From an uncultured Bacteroidales bacterium (GTDB lineage Bacteria; Bacteroidota; Bacteroidia; Bacteroidales; F082), in the NCBI GenBank assembly GCA_937926515.1, contig CALAZZ010000192.1:1-5697 (forward strand): 5,697 nt of DNA, read 5' to 3'. A program made the translations under genes and the position numbers. Below, piece by piece: positions 5,361 through 5,697 of the stretch (its first letter is position 1; each line of letters starts with the position of its first letter). The notes below the pieces were generated by a model, which was given only the letters and a program-made list of their open reading frames with translations, was not told the origin of the DNA and ran no database searches.

Positions 5361-5697
5361 TAGTGCTTTCGTGTTTTAGTGGCAATAAAAAAACTCATGG
5401 AAGCCACAAAAGCACAAAAACACTAAATCTCACTAAAGGTAGTACACAGAAACCATAGACCGTCAGCTCACTATAATAACCATTCGTGCTTTCGTGTTTT
5501 AGTGGCAATAAAAACTCATGGGAAGCCACAAAAGCACAAAAACACTAAATCTCACTAAAGGTAGTACACAGAAACCATAGACCGTCAGCTCACTATAATA
5601 ACCATTCGTGCTTTCGTGTTTTAGTGGCAATAAAAACTCATGGGAAGCCACAAAAGCACAAAAACACTAAATCTCACTAAAGGTAGTACACAGAAAC
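5361..5697. repeat. Tandem 122-123 bp repeat with imperfect palindromic core
   Basis: Three copies start near 5361, 5484 and 5606; the third is cut by the window end, so the total number is unknown. Period is 123 bp then 122 bp. The available parts of copies 2 and 3 are identical; copy 1 differs only in an A-run (7 versus 5), a G-run (2 versus 3) and its left edge. Each copy contains an imperfect inverted repeat, 5363-5383 against 5403-5423 in copy 1, pairing at 17 of 21 positions around a loop of about 19 nt. The rest of the unit holds no visible gene. Repeats of this flavour (gtgctttcgtg and gccacaaaagcac arms) are, from memory, common beside GxxExxY genes. Confidence 0.9.

Noticed and set aside
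5361..5697. CRISPR array
   Set aside because: The repetition is directly tandem with a 122-123 bp period and no unique spacers, and no cas gene is present.

Overview
The window looks like the start of a surface-polysaccharide (O-antigen or capsule) locus from a member of the Bacteroidota. The evidence is the protein families (a small winged-helix regulator often seen at such loci, a WzxC-type flippase, a VioA-like sugar aminotransferase, a GxxExxY protein), a promoter of Bacteroidota type (TTTG, 19 nt, TAAGTTTG), and the absence of clear Shine-Dalgarno sequences. No rRNA, tRNA, transposase or CRISPR array is visible.

Layout. Positions 1-549 are AT-rich and non-coding, with several small hairpins and a good promoter at 494-524. 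A regulator gene follows at 550-1086. From about 1192 to 2290 the DNA changes character: it is a GC-rich array of palindromic repeats, interrupted only by a small GIY-YIG endonuclease gene at 1470-1754. The array runs to within about a dozen bases of the flippase start (2298-3779). The flippase overlaps an aminotransferase gene by 14 bases (3766-4881). After a 68-base AT-rich gap comes a GxxExxY gene (4950-5342). The window then ends inside at least three tandem copies of a 122-123 bp repeat with its own imperfect palindrome.

Function. The aminotransferase probably makes a dTDP-4-amino-4,6-dideoxy sugar, and the flippase moves the lipid-linked repeat unit across the inner membrane. The regulator may control the locus. 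The GIY-YIG and GxxExxY genes have no evident biosynthetic role and look like cargo.

Most notable observations. (1) The central array has a REP/BIME-like architecture. Hairpin units alternate in opposite orientation; their stem sequences differ from copy to copy while base pairing is kept, and their flanks are conserved. (2) Each of the two small nuclease-fold genes sits directly against its own family of palindromic repeats. This suggests, but does not prove, two nuclease-repeat partnerships. (3) The flippase gene has a sharp drop in GC content near position 2945, which suggests a mosaic gene.
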